A stretch of 64,000 nt of DNA from Geomonas anaerohicana (GTDB lineage Bacteria > Desulfobacterota > Desulfuromonadia > Geobacterales > Geobacteraceae): NCBI RefSeq assembly GCF_016458305.1, contig NZ_JAEMHL010000003.1, positions 558,001 through 622,000 on the forward strand. The letters run 5' to 3'. A model generated the notes under the pieces. The model worked only from the letters and a program-made list of their open reading frames with translations, was not told the origin of the DNA and searched no databases. Each line of letters opens with the position of its first letter. The stretch's first letter is position 1. Position numbers and translations under genes: made by a program. This document shows, piece by piece, positions 42,319-51,190 of this stretch.

Positions 42319-43038
42319 ATGCCTGCCAAAAGCATCTTCATCACCGGCACCGACACCGGTGTGGGAAAAACTATCGCCTCGGCAACCATCGCCATGCTGC
42401 TGCGCCGCATGGGGCACAGCGTCGGCATCATGAAGCCGGTGACCAGCGGCTGCATCGAGCGCGACGGCGCCCTGGTCTCCGAGGACGCCGAACTGCTCGC
42501 CTTTGCCGCCGACATCCCGGTTACCCGTGACTCCGCCCCCTACCTGCTCCGCGCACCGCTGGCGCCGTCCGTTTCCGCCAGCCAGGACGGCGTCCGCATC
42601 AGCTTCGACGTCATCAAGGAGGCCTACCAGAGGCTCGCCGAGCGCCACGACTTCGTCATCGTCGAAGGTGCCGGCGGACTGATGGTCCCCCTCGCGGGGG
42701 GGCTGCTGGTGGCCGACCTCGCCCTGCACCTGGGGCTTCCCATTGCCGTCATTGCGCGCCCGAACCTTGGCACCATCAACCACACCCTGCTCACCACCTT
42801 CACCGCACGCACCCTGGGGCTCAAGGTGAAAGGGGTCATCGTGAACCGCTATCCGGACACGCCGGACCAGGCGGAGTCCTATGCGCCGCACATGATCGAC
42901 TCCCTCTCCGGATCGCAACTCCTCGGCCTCTTCCCCGATCTCCAGGCAGAAAACGAGCGCGAGCTGGTGACCAAGCTGACCGACCGGCTGCTGCAGATGC
43001 CCGCGACCGGGATCATGCTCAGGGAAATGTTTGAATAA
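42319..43038 (+). CDS. bioD: Dethiobiotin synthetase BioD
   Basis: The 239-residue ATP-dependent carboxylase closes the ureido ring of 7,8-diaminononanoate. The P-loop FITGTDTGVGKT lies at the N-terminus, VEGAGGLMVPL at about 112-122 is the second family motif, and GVIVNRY binds the nucleotide base. The ATG at 42319 follows AAAGGAAAGAG. It is 126 bases from bioB across a repeat and about 155 bases before bioA. Confidence 0.96.
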   Translation: MPAKSIFITGTDTGVGKTIASATIAMLLRRMGHSVGIMKPVTSGCIERDGALVSEDAELLAFAADIPVTRDSAPYLLRAPLAPSVSASQDGVRISFDVIKEAYQRLAERHDFVIVEGAGGLMVPLAGGLLVADLALHLGLPIAVIARPNLGTINHTLLTTFTARTLGLKVKGVIVNRYPDTPDQAESYAPHMIDSLSGSQLLGLFPDLQAENERELVTKLTDRLLQMPATGIMLREMFE

Positions 43039-43047
43039 GCAGCACCC

Positions 43048-43096
43048 GTTCAACGTTCAACGTTCAACGTTCAACGTTCAACGTTCAACGTTCAAC
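43048..43096. repeat. Heptamer tandem repeat (GTTCAAC), seven perfect copies
   Basis: Seven uninterrupted GTTCAAC units run from 43048 to 43096, followed by a partial GTTG. Slippage could change the copy number, and with it the spacing between bioD and the bioA ribosome site. No frame passes through it, so translation phase variation is not expected. Confidence 0.97.
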
Positions 43097-43194
43097 GTTG
43101 ACGGCACTACATCCTTGATGGACACTTCATCGTGACTTGCTCCACCGCTTGATGCCACCAGGGCGCGGCGGTGGTTCTTTTTTGGGAGGACGAT

Positions 43195-44556
43195 ATGGCC
43201 GAACTGGATACCGAAACACTCAGACGCTACGACAGCGAATACCTCTGGCACCCCTTCACCCAGATGAGCGAGTGGGAGAACGCAGAAAACCTCATCATCA
43301 CCAGGGGGGAAGGCTCCTACATCATCGACTCCGACGGGAACCGCTACCTCGACGGGGTGGCCGCCATCTGGACCAACGTGCACGGACACTGCCGCAAGGA
43401 GATCAACGAGGCGGTCAAGGAACAGGTGGACCGGCTGGAGCACTCGACGCTGCTCGGCCTCTCCAACGATCGCGCCGCGCTACTGGCCAAACGCCTGATC
43501 GACATCGCGCCCCCGGGACTCGCCAAGGTCTTCTATTCCGACAACGGATCCACCGCCGTGGAAATCGGCGTCAAGATGGCCTTCCAGTACCAGCAGCAGA
43601 CCGGTAACCCACAGAAACAGAAATTCATCCGTTTCGACAACGCCTACCACGGCGACACGGTCGGCTCCATGAGCGTGGGCGGCATCGCCATCTACCACGA
43701 GGTGTACGCCCCCCTGCTCTTCCCGACCATCAAGGCGCCCTCCCCTTACTGCTACCGCTGCCCCCTTTCCCCCGAGGGTGACTGCCACAGCTGCGGCCTT
43801 TTGTGCCTGCAGGAACTGGAGCGGCTCATGAAGGAACACGCGCACGAACTGGCCGGCCTGGTGATCGAACCGTCGGTGCAGGGCGCGGGTGGCATGATCG
43901 TGCAGCCTCCGGGGTTCGTGAAGGGGGTGCGCGAACTGTGCGACCGCTACGACGTCCTCATGATCGCCGACGAGGTCGCAGTCGGCTTTGGCCGCACCGG
44001 CGCCATGTTCGCCTGCGGCAAGGAGGGGGTGACCCCGGACATCATGGCCATCTCGAAAGGGATCTCCGCCGGTTACCTGCCGCTGGCGGCAACGCTTACC
44101 ACCCGCAAGGTCTACGACGCCTTCTGGGGTGCCTACAGCGAACTGAAGACCTTTTTCCACGGCCACACCTTTACCGGCAACCCGATCGCCTGTGCGGCGG
44201 CCCTGGCGAGCCTCGATCTGTTCGAGACGGACCGCCTGTTGGAGCAGTTACCCGAAAAGATCGATTACCTCCAGGACCGCCTGCAGTGCCTCATGGAGTT
44301 GCCCCACGTGGGCGACGTGCGCCAGGAGGGGATGATCGCCGGCATCGAGCTGGTGCGCGACCGCCACAGCCGCGAGGCGTACCACTGGGAAGAGCGCGTC
44401 GGCGTCCGGGTCTGCCTGGAGGCGCGCAAGCACGGCCTCTTCCTCCGCCCCCTGGGGAACGTGATCGTGGTGTTCCCTCCCCTTTCCATCTCGCTGGACG
44501 AGCTCGCCCTGCTCATGGACGGCATCGAGGCGTCCATCCGCAGCGTCACCGAATAG
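43195..44556 (+). CDS. bioA: Adenosylmethionine-8-amino-7-oxononanoate aminotransferase BioA
   Basis: The 453-residue PLP enzyme of fold type I makes 7,8-diaminopelargonate with SAM as the amino donor. Typical features are the N-terminal WHPFTQMSEW, the PLP-binding YSDNGSTAVE and DEVAVGFGRTG, and the Schiff-base lysine in MAISKGISAGYLPLAA. The ATG at 43195 follows GGGAGG; an upstream in-frame ATG has no site. It closes the bioBDA set; bioF and bioC/bioH are absent from the window. Confidence 0.97.
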   Translation: MAELDTETLRRYDSEYLWHPFTQMSEWENAENLIITRGEGSYIIDSDGNRYLDGVAAIWTNVHGHCRKEINEAVKEQVDRLEHSTLLGLSNDRAALLAKRLIDIAPPGLAKVFYSDNGSTAVEIGVKMAFQYQQQTGNPQKQKFIRFDNAYHGDTVGSMSVGGIAIYHEVYAPLLFPTIKAPSPYCYRCPLSPEGDCHSCGLLCLQELERLMKEHAHELAGLVIEPSVQGAGGMIVQPPGFVKGVRELCDRYDVLMIADEVAVGFGRTGAMFACGKEGVTPDIMAISKGISAGYLPLAATLTTRKVYDAFWGAYSELKTFFHGHTFTGNPIACAAALASLDLFETDRLLEQLPEKIDYLQDRLQCLMELPHVGDVRQEGMIAGIELVRDRHSREAYHWEERVGVRVCLEARKHGLFLRPLGNVIVVFPPLSISLDELALLMDGIEASIRSVTE

Positions 44557-44628
44557 GGCGACCGCCCTGAGCCTGACGTAGAAAGATCTGGCATCCGGCA
44601 AATTCATCCAGTAATATAATGAGCTTCG

Positions 44629-44756
44629 CCTCCACACCCCTCTCCCTCTGGGAGAGGGGCAGGGGTGAGGGTGTAGCAGCCAGCACAGAGCTTGCCTCTG
44701 GCATCGCCCTCACCCGCCCTACGGGCACCCTCTCCCACAGGGAGAGGGGACAGGCA
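44629..44756. repeat. GC-rich palindromic intergenic repeat between bioA and the TatD fusion
   Basis: CCCCTCTCCCTCTGGGAGAGGGG...GGGTGAGGG on the left and GCCCTCACCCG...CCCTCTCCCACAGGGAGAGGGG on the right are inverted about a core containing AGCTTGCC. Its layout matches the element at 11168-11310. Confidence 0.8.
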
Positions 44757-44816
44757 GTAGATCGTCGTTGGCGAAGAACCAATGAAGATATCAGGCAATA
44801 GCTCAAGGAGTACTTC

Positions 44817-46193
44817 ATGGAACTGATCGACAGCCATTCCCACATATACGGCAGCGAATTCGCAGAGGATTTCGAGGAGATGATGGCTCGCGCCCGTGAG
44901 GCGGGGGTCGGCACCATCATGGCGGTCGGCGCCGACATGGAGTCGAGCCGCGAGGCCGTGGCGCTCGCCGCCAGTCGGCCCAACATCTACTGCTCGGTGG
45001 GGATCCACCCGCATGACGCAGCGGGCGTGACCGAAGCAGACTACCAGGCCGTGCGTGAACTTGCCCTGGGTAACCCCAAGGTGGTCGCCATCGGCGAGGT
45101 GGGGCTCGACTTCTTCCGCGACCGATCCCCGCGCGCCGACCAGGAGGAGGTGTTCCGGCGCTTCATCCGCATGGCGCGGGAGCTTTCGCTGCCGCTCATC
45201 ATCCACGACCGCGACGCCCACGACCGCATCGTCGCCATCCTGAAGGAGGAAAAGGCGCACGAGGTTGGAGGCGTCTTGCACTGCTTCTCGGGCGACCTGG
45301 CCATGGCGCAGGAGTGCATCGAGATGAACTTCATGATCTCCATCCCCGGGACCGTCACCTACCCCTCCAACGAGGCATTAAGGGACGTGGTCCGCGGCGT
45401 CAAGATCGAGAAGCTCATGGTGGAAACGGACGCACCATACCTCACCCCGGTGCCGCACCGCGGCAAGCGCAACGAACCGGCCTTCGTCCGCTACGCAGCG
45501 GAGCGGATCGCACAGGTGAAGGGGCTCTCCCCGGAGGACGTCGGACGCATTACCTCGTTCAATACCCGGCGCCTGTTCCGCATCGACCAGCCGGCACAGG
45601 AAGACACCATCGCCTACAAGATCCGCAATTCTCTCTACCTCAACATCACCAACCGCTGCTCGAACTGCTGCACCTTCTGCCCCAAATTCGAGGAGTTGTC
45701 GGTCAAGGGACACGAGCTCAAGCTCTCCCACGAGCCGAATTTTGCCGAGGTGATCGCCGCGGTGGATGCGGCATCGAATTACGACGAGGTGGTCTTCTGC
45801 GGGTTCGGCGAGCCGTTGATCAGGCTGGACCTGATCAAGGAGGTGGCGGCAGAGCTGAAGCGGCGCGGTCTGCGGGTGAGGATCAATACCGACGGGCAGG
45901 CGAACCTGGTGCACGGCAGGAACATCCTGCCCGAACTGGAGGGGCTGATAGATGCGCTCTCGGTGAGCCTCAATGCCGCCAACGCCGCCGATTACGACCG
46001 GCTCTGCAACACACCCTTCGGTGCGGCGGGTTTCCAGGGAATCTGCGACTTTCTCAGGGAGGCTCCCAAGCACGTCCCGCAGGTGACGGCGAGCGCGGTG
46101 ACGGTGCCCGGACTGAACGTGGACGAGGTCAGGGAACTGGCGGAGTCGCTCGGGGTCATTTTCCGCGAGCGGGAATACTCCGAGGTCGGCTAA
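44817..46193 (+). CDS. TatD-family hydrolase fused to a radical SAM domain
   Basis: The 458-residue protein joins a TatD metal-dependent hydrolase (1-258) to a radical SAM domain (about 270-458). TatD metal ligands are H7 and H9, E94 (GEVGLD), H130, H155 and D205 (ETDAPY). The radical SAM cluster cysteines are C281, C285 and C288 in CSNCCTFC, with GFGEPLIRLDL as the SAM-binding part. The TatD family covers 3'-5' DNases and D-aminoacyl-tRNA deacylase-like enzymes; the fused function is unknown. Shine-Dalgarno AAGGAG precedes the ATG. Its stop overlaps the convergent histidine kinase gene. Confidence 0.9.
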   Translation: MELIDSHSHIYGSEFAEDFEEMMARAREAGVGTIMAVGADMESSREAVALAASRPNIYCSVGIHPHDAAGVTEADYQAVRELALGNPKVVAIGEVGLDFFRDRSPRADQEEVFRRFIRMARELSLPLIIHDRDAHDRIVAILKEEKAHEVGGVLHCFSGDLAMAQECIEMNFMISIPGTVTYPSNEALRDVVRGVKIEKLMVETDAPYLTPVPHRGKRNEPAFVRYAAERIAQVKGLSPEDVGRITSFNTRRLFRIDQPAQEDTIAYKIRNSLYLNITNRCSNCCTFCPKFEELSVKGHELKLSHEPNFAEVIAAVDAASNYDEVVFCGFGEPLIRLDLIKEVAAELKRRGLRVRINTDGQANLVHGRNILPELEGLIDALSVSLNAANAADYDRLCNTPFGAAGFQGICDFLREAPKHVPQVTASAVTVPGLNVDEVRELAESLGVIFREREYSEVG

Positions 46194-48274
46194 GGGGTCT
46201 CGGCCGGCGGGAGGGTGAAGTAGAAGGTCGCCCCCTCGCCGGGCCTCCCCTCGCCCCACACCCTGCCGCCCATGCGCTCCAGCATGCGCAGCACCATGGA
46301 CAGACCCAGCCCGTGCCCCTGGAAACGGCTGCCGTCGTGCAGCTTCTGGAACGGGATGAAGAGCTTGCCGGCCTGGGCCATCTCGAACCCTTCGCCGTTG
46401 TCCCTTACGTAGCAGACCCCGTCTTTTTGTCCGAAGGCGATCCTGGTGCACCCTTTCAGGGCGCTGTACTTCCAGGCGTTCCCCAGCAGGTTTTCCATCA
46501 CCCCCGACAACAGCCTCTGGTCACCGGTGACCAGCACGCCCTCCTGGATCTCCAACTCCACCTCACGGTCGGGGTCGGTGATCCTCAGGTCGGCCAGGAT
46601 GCGCTGTGCCATGAGGCTTAAGTCGACCGTTTCGAGGGTGAGCTGCGCCGATTTCACCGCGGAGAAATCGAGCATCCGGTCCAGGGTCTGCTCCATCCTT
46701 TCACCGCCGCTGATGATGCTGGCCAGGTATTCCCTGGCGGGGCCGTCCAGCGTGTGTCCGTACCCATCCAGCAGCAGTTCCCCATAGCCGTAGATCACCC
46801 GCAGCGGGGTGCGCAGGTCGTGGGAGACCGAGTCGTAGAGGAATTCGAGCTCGGCATAGGCCCGGCTCAACTCCGAAGTCCGCTCCGCCACCCGCCGTTC
46901 CAGGTGCTCGGAGGCCTTCCTGAGCTGCTCCGACAACCTCCTCTCGTTGGCCAGGCGCATTGCGTTGCGGACGCTGATCCCGATCACCGGGGCGATCCCC
47001 TGGATCAGGTTGAGGTCGCTTTGCAGCAGCCCCCCCTCCCTGCTGGCGTCGTCTACCGCCAGGACCCCCAGGGCCTCCCCCTCGCACAGGATGGGGGCGC
47101 AGATGAAGGAGCGGACGCCCAGCGCGCTGATCAGGGCGAAGTTTTCCGGCACCGCCTGACCGCGGATTTCCTCGATGTCGCCCACGAGCACCGGCTGCTG
47201 GGTATGGAAACAGGTGACCAGCACCCCGCGCGGGGCCGGTGCGGACAGCGGGAACTCGATGCACCGCACCGTCTCCTCGTCCTCGGGGCTGAACCCGAAA
47301 CAGCCGCGCAGAACCAGGATGTTGCGCTGCGGGTCGAGCAGGTAGACGATGCCGCGGCCGTAGCCCAGGCGCTTGTGCAGCACCTGGTTGACGCTGGAGA
47401 GGATCTCGGACAACTCGGTCCTGGTGGAGATAATCTGGCCGATCTCGTTGATGGCCAGGGCACGGTCGAAGTTTTCCTGGACCTGCGAGAGGAGCCGCTC
47501 ACTGGAATTACGCATACTGGTCAGCGACGAAAGCAGCGCCTTACGCTCGATGTGGCGACTGAGCAGGGTGAACCCCAGGTAGCTGAGCAGCCCGAGGAAC
47601 AGGGGCAGCCCCAATACGCTGTGGTTGTAAAGCAGGTCGGCCAGGAGTCCGCCGACCAGGAGCAGCGTGCTGATGCGCTGTGCCAGCAGCAGCCGGTAGG
47701 TGGCCGAAGGGCGCCACCTGATCAGGTAGCGGCACACCTTGCCCCCTTTGAAAATGCACTCGGTGTGCTCGATCTCGGGGAAGTCGTGGTCGAAAAGCAG
47801 GAAGGCCGCCTCGAAGAAACCAATCCGGTTCTCGCACTGGCGGGGATTCTCCTGGACGCCCTCATGGAAGGCGACGGTAAGTTCAACTTCGCGCGGACCG
47901 GTCTTGCGCGCACTGCAACGGGAGGAGCGCGTGAAGCGTGGGGCGATCCTGTTGACGAGGTAAAAGATGTACTCAGGGCCGACCATGCCCAGCAAGAAGG
48001 ATCGCAACGGCCCCAGGGCGTCGGGTGAAGCGGAGTAGCGTCCGGCTTCCCGCGCGATGCCTGGTTCGCCGGTGATCTGCACCAGCTTGTCGTGAAACAG
48101 GTTCACCTGGCGCTGGCTGAACCAATGCCCCGGGTCGCTAACCTCGTGCTGTTTCATGCCGGCGTGCGCCAGCAGGGCCTGGGTATCGACGCTCGGATAG
48201 CGCTTGCGCAGGAGTTTAAGATAGGAGTCGAAGATACGACTGTTATATAGAGGGGTGTCAGGGGACGTTGGCAT
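46190..48274 (-). CDS. Histidine kinase with a V4R-like sensor, two membrane helices and a GAF domain
   Basis: A 694-residue sensor kinase. The N-terminal 200 residues are a sensor module with HWFSQRQVNLFHDKL, AREAGRYSASPDA and a final HTECIFKGGKVCRY, a Cys pair like that of V4R domains. Two hydrophobic helices follow (about 195-245), then a GAF domain (about 265-435), a HisKA domain with SHDLRTPLRVIYGYGELL (His near 500), and a HATPase domain with NLLGNAWKYS, DNGEGF and GHGLGLSMV. No receiver domain is attached. The ATG seven codons into the frame has AAAGG upstream and is preferred. The same N-terminal module occurs in the HD-GYP protein at 53288. Confidence 0.88.
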   Translation of the reverse strand: MPTSPDTPLYNSRIFDSYLKLLRKRYPSVDTQALLAHAGMKQHEVSDPGHWFSQRQVNLFHDKLVQITGEPGIAREAGRYSASPDALGPLRSFLLGMVGPEYIFYLVNRIAPRFTRSSRCSARKTGPREVELTVAFHEGVQENPRQCENRIGFFEAAFLLFDHDFPEIEHTECIFKGGKVCRYLIRWRPSATYRLLLAQRISTLLLVGGLLADLLYNHSVLGLPLFLGLLSYLGFTLLSRHIERKALLSSLTSMRNSSERLLSQVQENFDRALAINEIGQIISTRTELSEILSSVNQVLHKRLGYGRGIVYLLDPQRNILVLRGCFGFSPEDEETVRCIEFPLSAPAPRGVLVTCFHTQQPVLVGDIEEIRGQAVPENFALISALGVRSFICAPILCEGEALGVLAVDDASREGGLLQSDLNLIQGIAPVIGISVRNAMRLANERRLSEQLRKASEHLERRVAERTSELSRAYAELEFLYDSVSHDLRTPLRVIYGYGELLLDGYGHTLDGPAREYLASIISGGERMEQTLDRMLDFSAVKSAQLTLETVDLSLMAQRILADLRITDPDREVELEIQEGVLVTGDQRLLSGVMENLLGNAWKYSALKGCTRIAFGQKDGVCYVRDNGEGFEMAQAGKLFIPFQKLHDGSRFQGHGLGLSMVLRMLERMGGRVWGEGRPGEGATFYFTLPPAETP

Positions 48275-48800
48275 CTGCAACCTTTCAAGCATCAGTGGCG
48301 CAAAATTTTACCGATTACGTAAGCGATAATCAAGTCAGATTATTTCCTGCCGGACAAGTTCGGTGCGAAGAAACAGTCAATCGACACCAATTGCGAAGCA
48401 CTGTTTAATCAGCAGGATCTAGCACTCGCCGTGGAGAGGCCTGCCGCTTGACAGCGTCACGATTTTTCCCCGCCAACCTGCCGGACAATACGACGCGCAC
48501 AAAACACATTAAAATGTGATTCAAATTACTGACTTTATTGTGCCATACTCCGATATTAACATTGCCGCATTCCCTATCAGCAAAAGACATGAGAGTCTAC
48601 AAAGAAAACAGCGGCGGCAACTCCAGACAGAGCTAAAGACCAATAATGATACGAATGTAATTTATTTAGTCTGTGAGTGACTGCTGCTCCACTCCTGCGA
48701 CAAGACTCAGTATTTTTTGGCACAGAATGTGCGGTATTCTGACGAGCATGCCTCTTTCGTCACCAGAAATGGCATGCACCACTGAAGCCGGAGCCGACCT
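48275..48800. other. Intergenic region between the divergent kinase and diguanylate cyclase genes
   Basis: A 526-base A/T-richer stretch contains no gene I can support. Apart from the sigma-54 site at 48718-48733 I find no named promoter for the kinase gene. Confidence 0.5.
48718..48733 (+). promoter_or_regulatory. Sigma-54 promoter of the two-GAF diguanylate cyclase gene
   Basis: TTGGCACAGAATGTGCGG has GG (48719-48720) and GC (48731-48732) separated by 10 bases. The predicted start near 48744 leaves a leader of about 57 nt before the GTG at 48801. Confidence 0.75.
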
Positions 48801-50945
48801 GTGAAACAGGACCTCGCGAACATGCCTTTTGGGGATTTGCTGTCGGAGTTGAAGGCCCTCCCCATGCTGGCGCGCTACAGCCTTACGCTCTATCGCAGGC
48901 GTGACGGCACCGTTGCGTCTAACGGGCGCTTCGAGTCCTGCGCCACCGTCGTCGAGGATCCCCTGTGCCGGGAGGTGTCGCGACACTTCTTCGAAGAGGA
49001 CATGGAAGTGTTCTTCGAGGAAGGCACCCCCTCGGTCTGCCGCTACGGTGGCGGCTTTTTCGGCTTTCTCATCCCCTTTACCCTCTCCGGCGAGGACTTC
49101 TGCCTGGTGGGTGACGGCGTTCGCGAGGAATCGATAGATCTGTGGCAGTTGGCGTCACTGGCCCGCAACGGCGGGGATGCCTTTTCGCTGCTTCCTTACG
49201 TCGAATCGCTTTGCACTGCCAGCTACGAGGAGGTCGAAGAGGTCGCCGAGCAGGTCAGGCGCAGGATCGAGTCGTACCGCCTTCCGTCGCAGCGTCACCA
49301 CGAGCGTGCCGCCGTCGCCCGCGCGCAGGAACCGGTCGGCGACGAGGCGCTGTACGCCGTGTCCCAGGCCCTGGAACGGCTGGACAAGATGGGCACCGTC
49401 ACAGGCTGCATCGCCATCTGCTGCGAAACCATCGTCAGCGCCTTCCAGGCCGCGCGCATCGCGGTCGCCCTCCCCGACTCGGAACGAAAGTCCTTCTCGG
49501 TGACCGGCGTCTGGGGCCTTCCCGAGGAACTGGGCACGCTGAGCGTCGAGGCGCTGCAACTTTTCACCGCACCGGACAAGGCCAAAAAGACCGTGCTCTG
49601 GGACGGCAAACTGCGCGCAGCGCTTCCCGAGGTGCAAGCCACCGTCTGCACCACCTTCCCGCTCAGGGCCCAGGGGGAGCGGCTGGGGTTCCTGGTTATC
49701 TTCGACACCGACATCCTCCCTAACGCCGCGATGCTCATCTCCATGCTGGCCGGCGCCATGGCGGGGAAACTCTCCACGCTGGACAAGGACGCCACCCGCA
49801 GCAAGGAAAACGCCCTGTCCGAGCGTCTCATGTCCCTTACCGACACGCTGCTGCAGATCGACAGCAAGGACCTGCTCTACGAGTCCATCCTGAAGATCGC
49901 CTCCGACCTCATCGAGGCCACCCAGGGATCGATCATGCTCATCGACAAGGACGGCGTCGGCATGCAGATCGTCTTCACCCTGGGCATGACGCTCAACATC
50001 GCCCGTTGCCTGCAGCTCAAGGTCGGCAAGGGAATCGCCGGCATGGTCGCCAAGACCGGGCAGCCGCTCCTGGTCAACGACGTGGAAAAGGACAGCAGGG
50101 TCGCCATGGCCAACCGGCTCCGGTTCAAGTCCAAGTCGCTGATCTGTATCCCGCTCAAGCTCAAGGACAAGGTGATCGGGGTCTTGAACCTCTCCGACAA
50201 GAAGAACCTGCGCCCGTTCACCCACGCCGACCTGATGCTGCTCACCTCCTTCGCCAACCTCGCCTCGCTCATGATCGAGCGCACCGAGGTGCTGGAGGAG
50301 TCGGAGCGCTTCGAACAGCTCTCGGTCACCGACCCCCTCACCGGCCTTTACAACCGCCGTTTCCTGAAAAGCCGGCTCGAGGAGGAACTGAACCGGAGCG
50401 CGCGCCAGGGGCTCAACCTCACCGTCATCTTCATCGACCTCGATTTCTTCAAGAGCTACAACGACCTGTGCGGCCACCTGGCCGGCGACGAGGCGCTCAA
50501 GCTCACCGCGGACATCATCAAGGATTCCCTGCGGGACATGGACATCGTGGCTCGCTACGGGGGAGAGGAGTTCTGCGCGGTGCTGCCGGGAACCTCCAAA
50601 GCGGAGGCGATGATCGTGGCGGAGCGGATCCGTTTCGAGATCGAAAGCAAGCGTTTCCCCGGCGAGAGCGACATCCCGCTGCGCCGCCTCACCGCGAGCC
50701 TTGGCGTAGCCTCCTTCCCCGAGGACGGCAGGACCTTCAACGACCTGGTGCACGCCTCCGATATCGCCCTGTACGAAGCCAAGGCGCGCGGCCGCAACCG
50801 TATCGTGGCGGCACGGACCTCGTCCCAGCAGGGCGAATCCAAGCGGGAGGTCTCCGAGGCGCGCCCCGCGGCCACGCAGTCGAACCTTGCCAAGACCCTG
50901 GATTTTAACGCTTATCTCGAAGCATCCCTGCAGTCCAAAGGGTAA
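48801..50945 (+). CDS. GAF-GAF-GGDEF diguanylate cyclase
   Basis: The 714-residue protein begins with about 150 residues of unrecognised sequence, followed by a GAF-like domain (about 185-330), a second, clearer GAF domain (about 350-515, with VGKGIAGMVAKTGQPLLVNDV) and a GGDEF domain (about 525-690). The YGGEEF active site is intact, as are the IDLDFFKSYNDLCGHLAGD metal and substrate residues, so it should be active. It ends with a short hydrophilic tail. GTG start, with GGAG about 8 bases upstream. The sigma-54 promoter suggests regulation by an enhancer-binding protein. Confidence 0.9.
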   Translation: MKQDLANMPFGDLLSELKALPMLARYSLTLYRRRDGTVASNGRFESCATVVEDPLCREVSRHFFEEDMEVFFEEGTPSVCRYGGGFFGFLIPFTLSGEDFCLVGDGVREESIDLWQLASLARNGGDAFSLLPYVESLCTASYEEVEEVAEQVRRRIESYRLPSQRHHERAAVARAQEPVGDEALYAVSQALERLDKMGTVTGCIAICCETIVSAFQAARIAVALPDSERKSFSVTGVWGLPEELGTLSVEALQLFTAPDKAKKTVLWDGKLRAALPEVQATVCTTFPLRAQGERLGFLVIFDTDILPNAAMLISMLAGAMAGKLSTLDKDATRSKENALSERLMSLTDTLLQIDSKDLLYESILKIASDLIEATQGSIMLIDKDGVGMQIVFTLGMTLNIARCLQLKVGKGIAGMVAKTGQPLLVNDVEKDSRVAMANRLRFKSKSLICIPLKLKDKVIGVLNLSDKKNLRPFTHADLMLLTSFANLASLMIERTEVLEESERFEQLSVTDPLTGLYNRRFLKSRLEEELNRSARQGLNLTVIFIDLDFFKSYNDLCGHLAGDEALKLTADIIKDSLRDMDIVARYGGEEFCAVLPGTSKAEAMIVAERIRFEIESKRFPGESDIPLRRLTASLGVASFPEDGRTFNDLVHASDIALYEAKARGRNRIVAARTSSQQGESKREVSEARPAATQSNLAKTLDFNAYLEASLQSKG

Positions 50946-51190
50946 CCCCCGCCGCGGCGCCGCCCCCTTGCTCCCCCCGCCTATTTCACCCGGAAAGCTC
51001 CTTCCCCGTCATATTCAAATTTTTCTAAGTCACACAGCTTTTTAATAGTGAAAAACTATCGAATTCATGGTAATAATCCCTACGCGTAATGGATGGATGC
51101 TTTGCATCCCTTTGAGAAACTTTGGCACACTCACAAAACCGCCAACGCCATAGTTTCTCCAGTCGTCCTTAAGGCGGCTAAGAGGTACCG

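Noticed and set aside
43048-43096. GTTCAAC repeats as a CRISPR array
   Set aside because: There are no spacers; the seven-base units abut one another.
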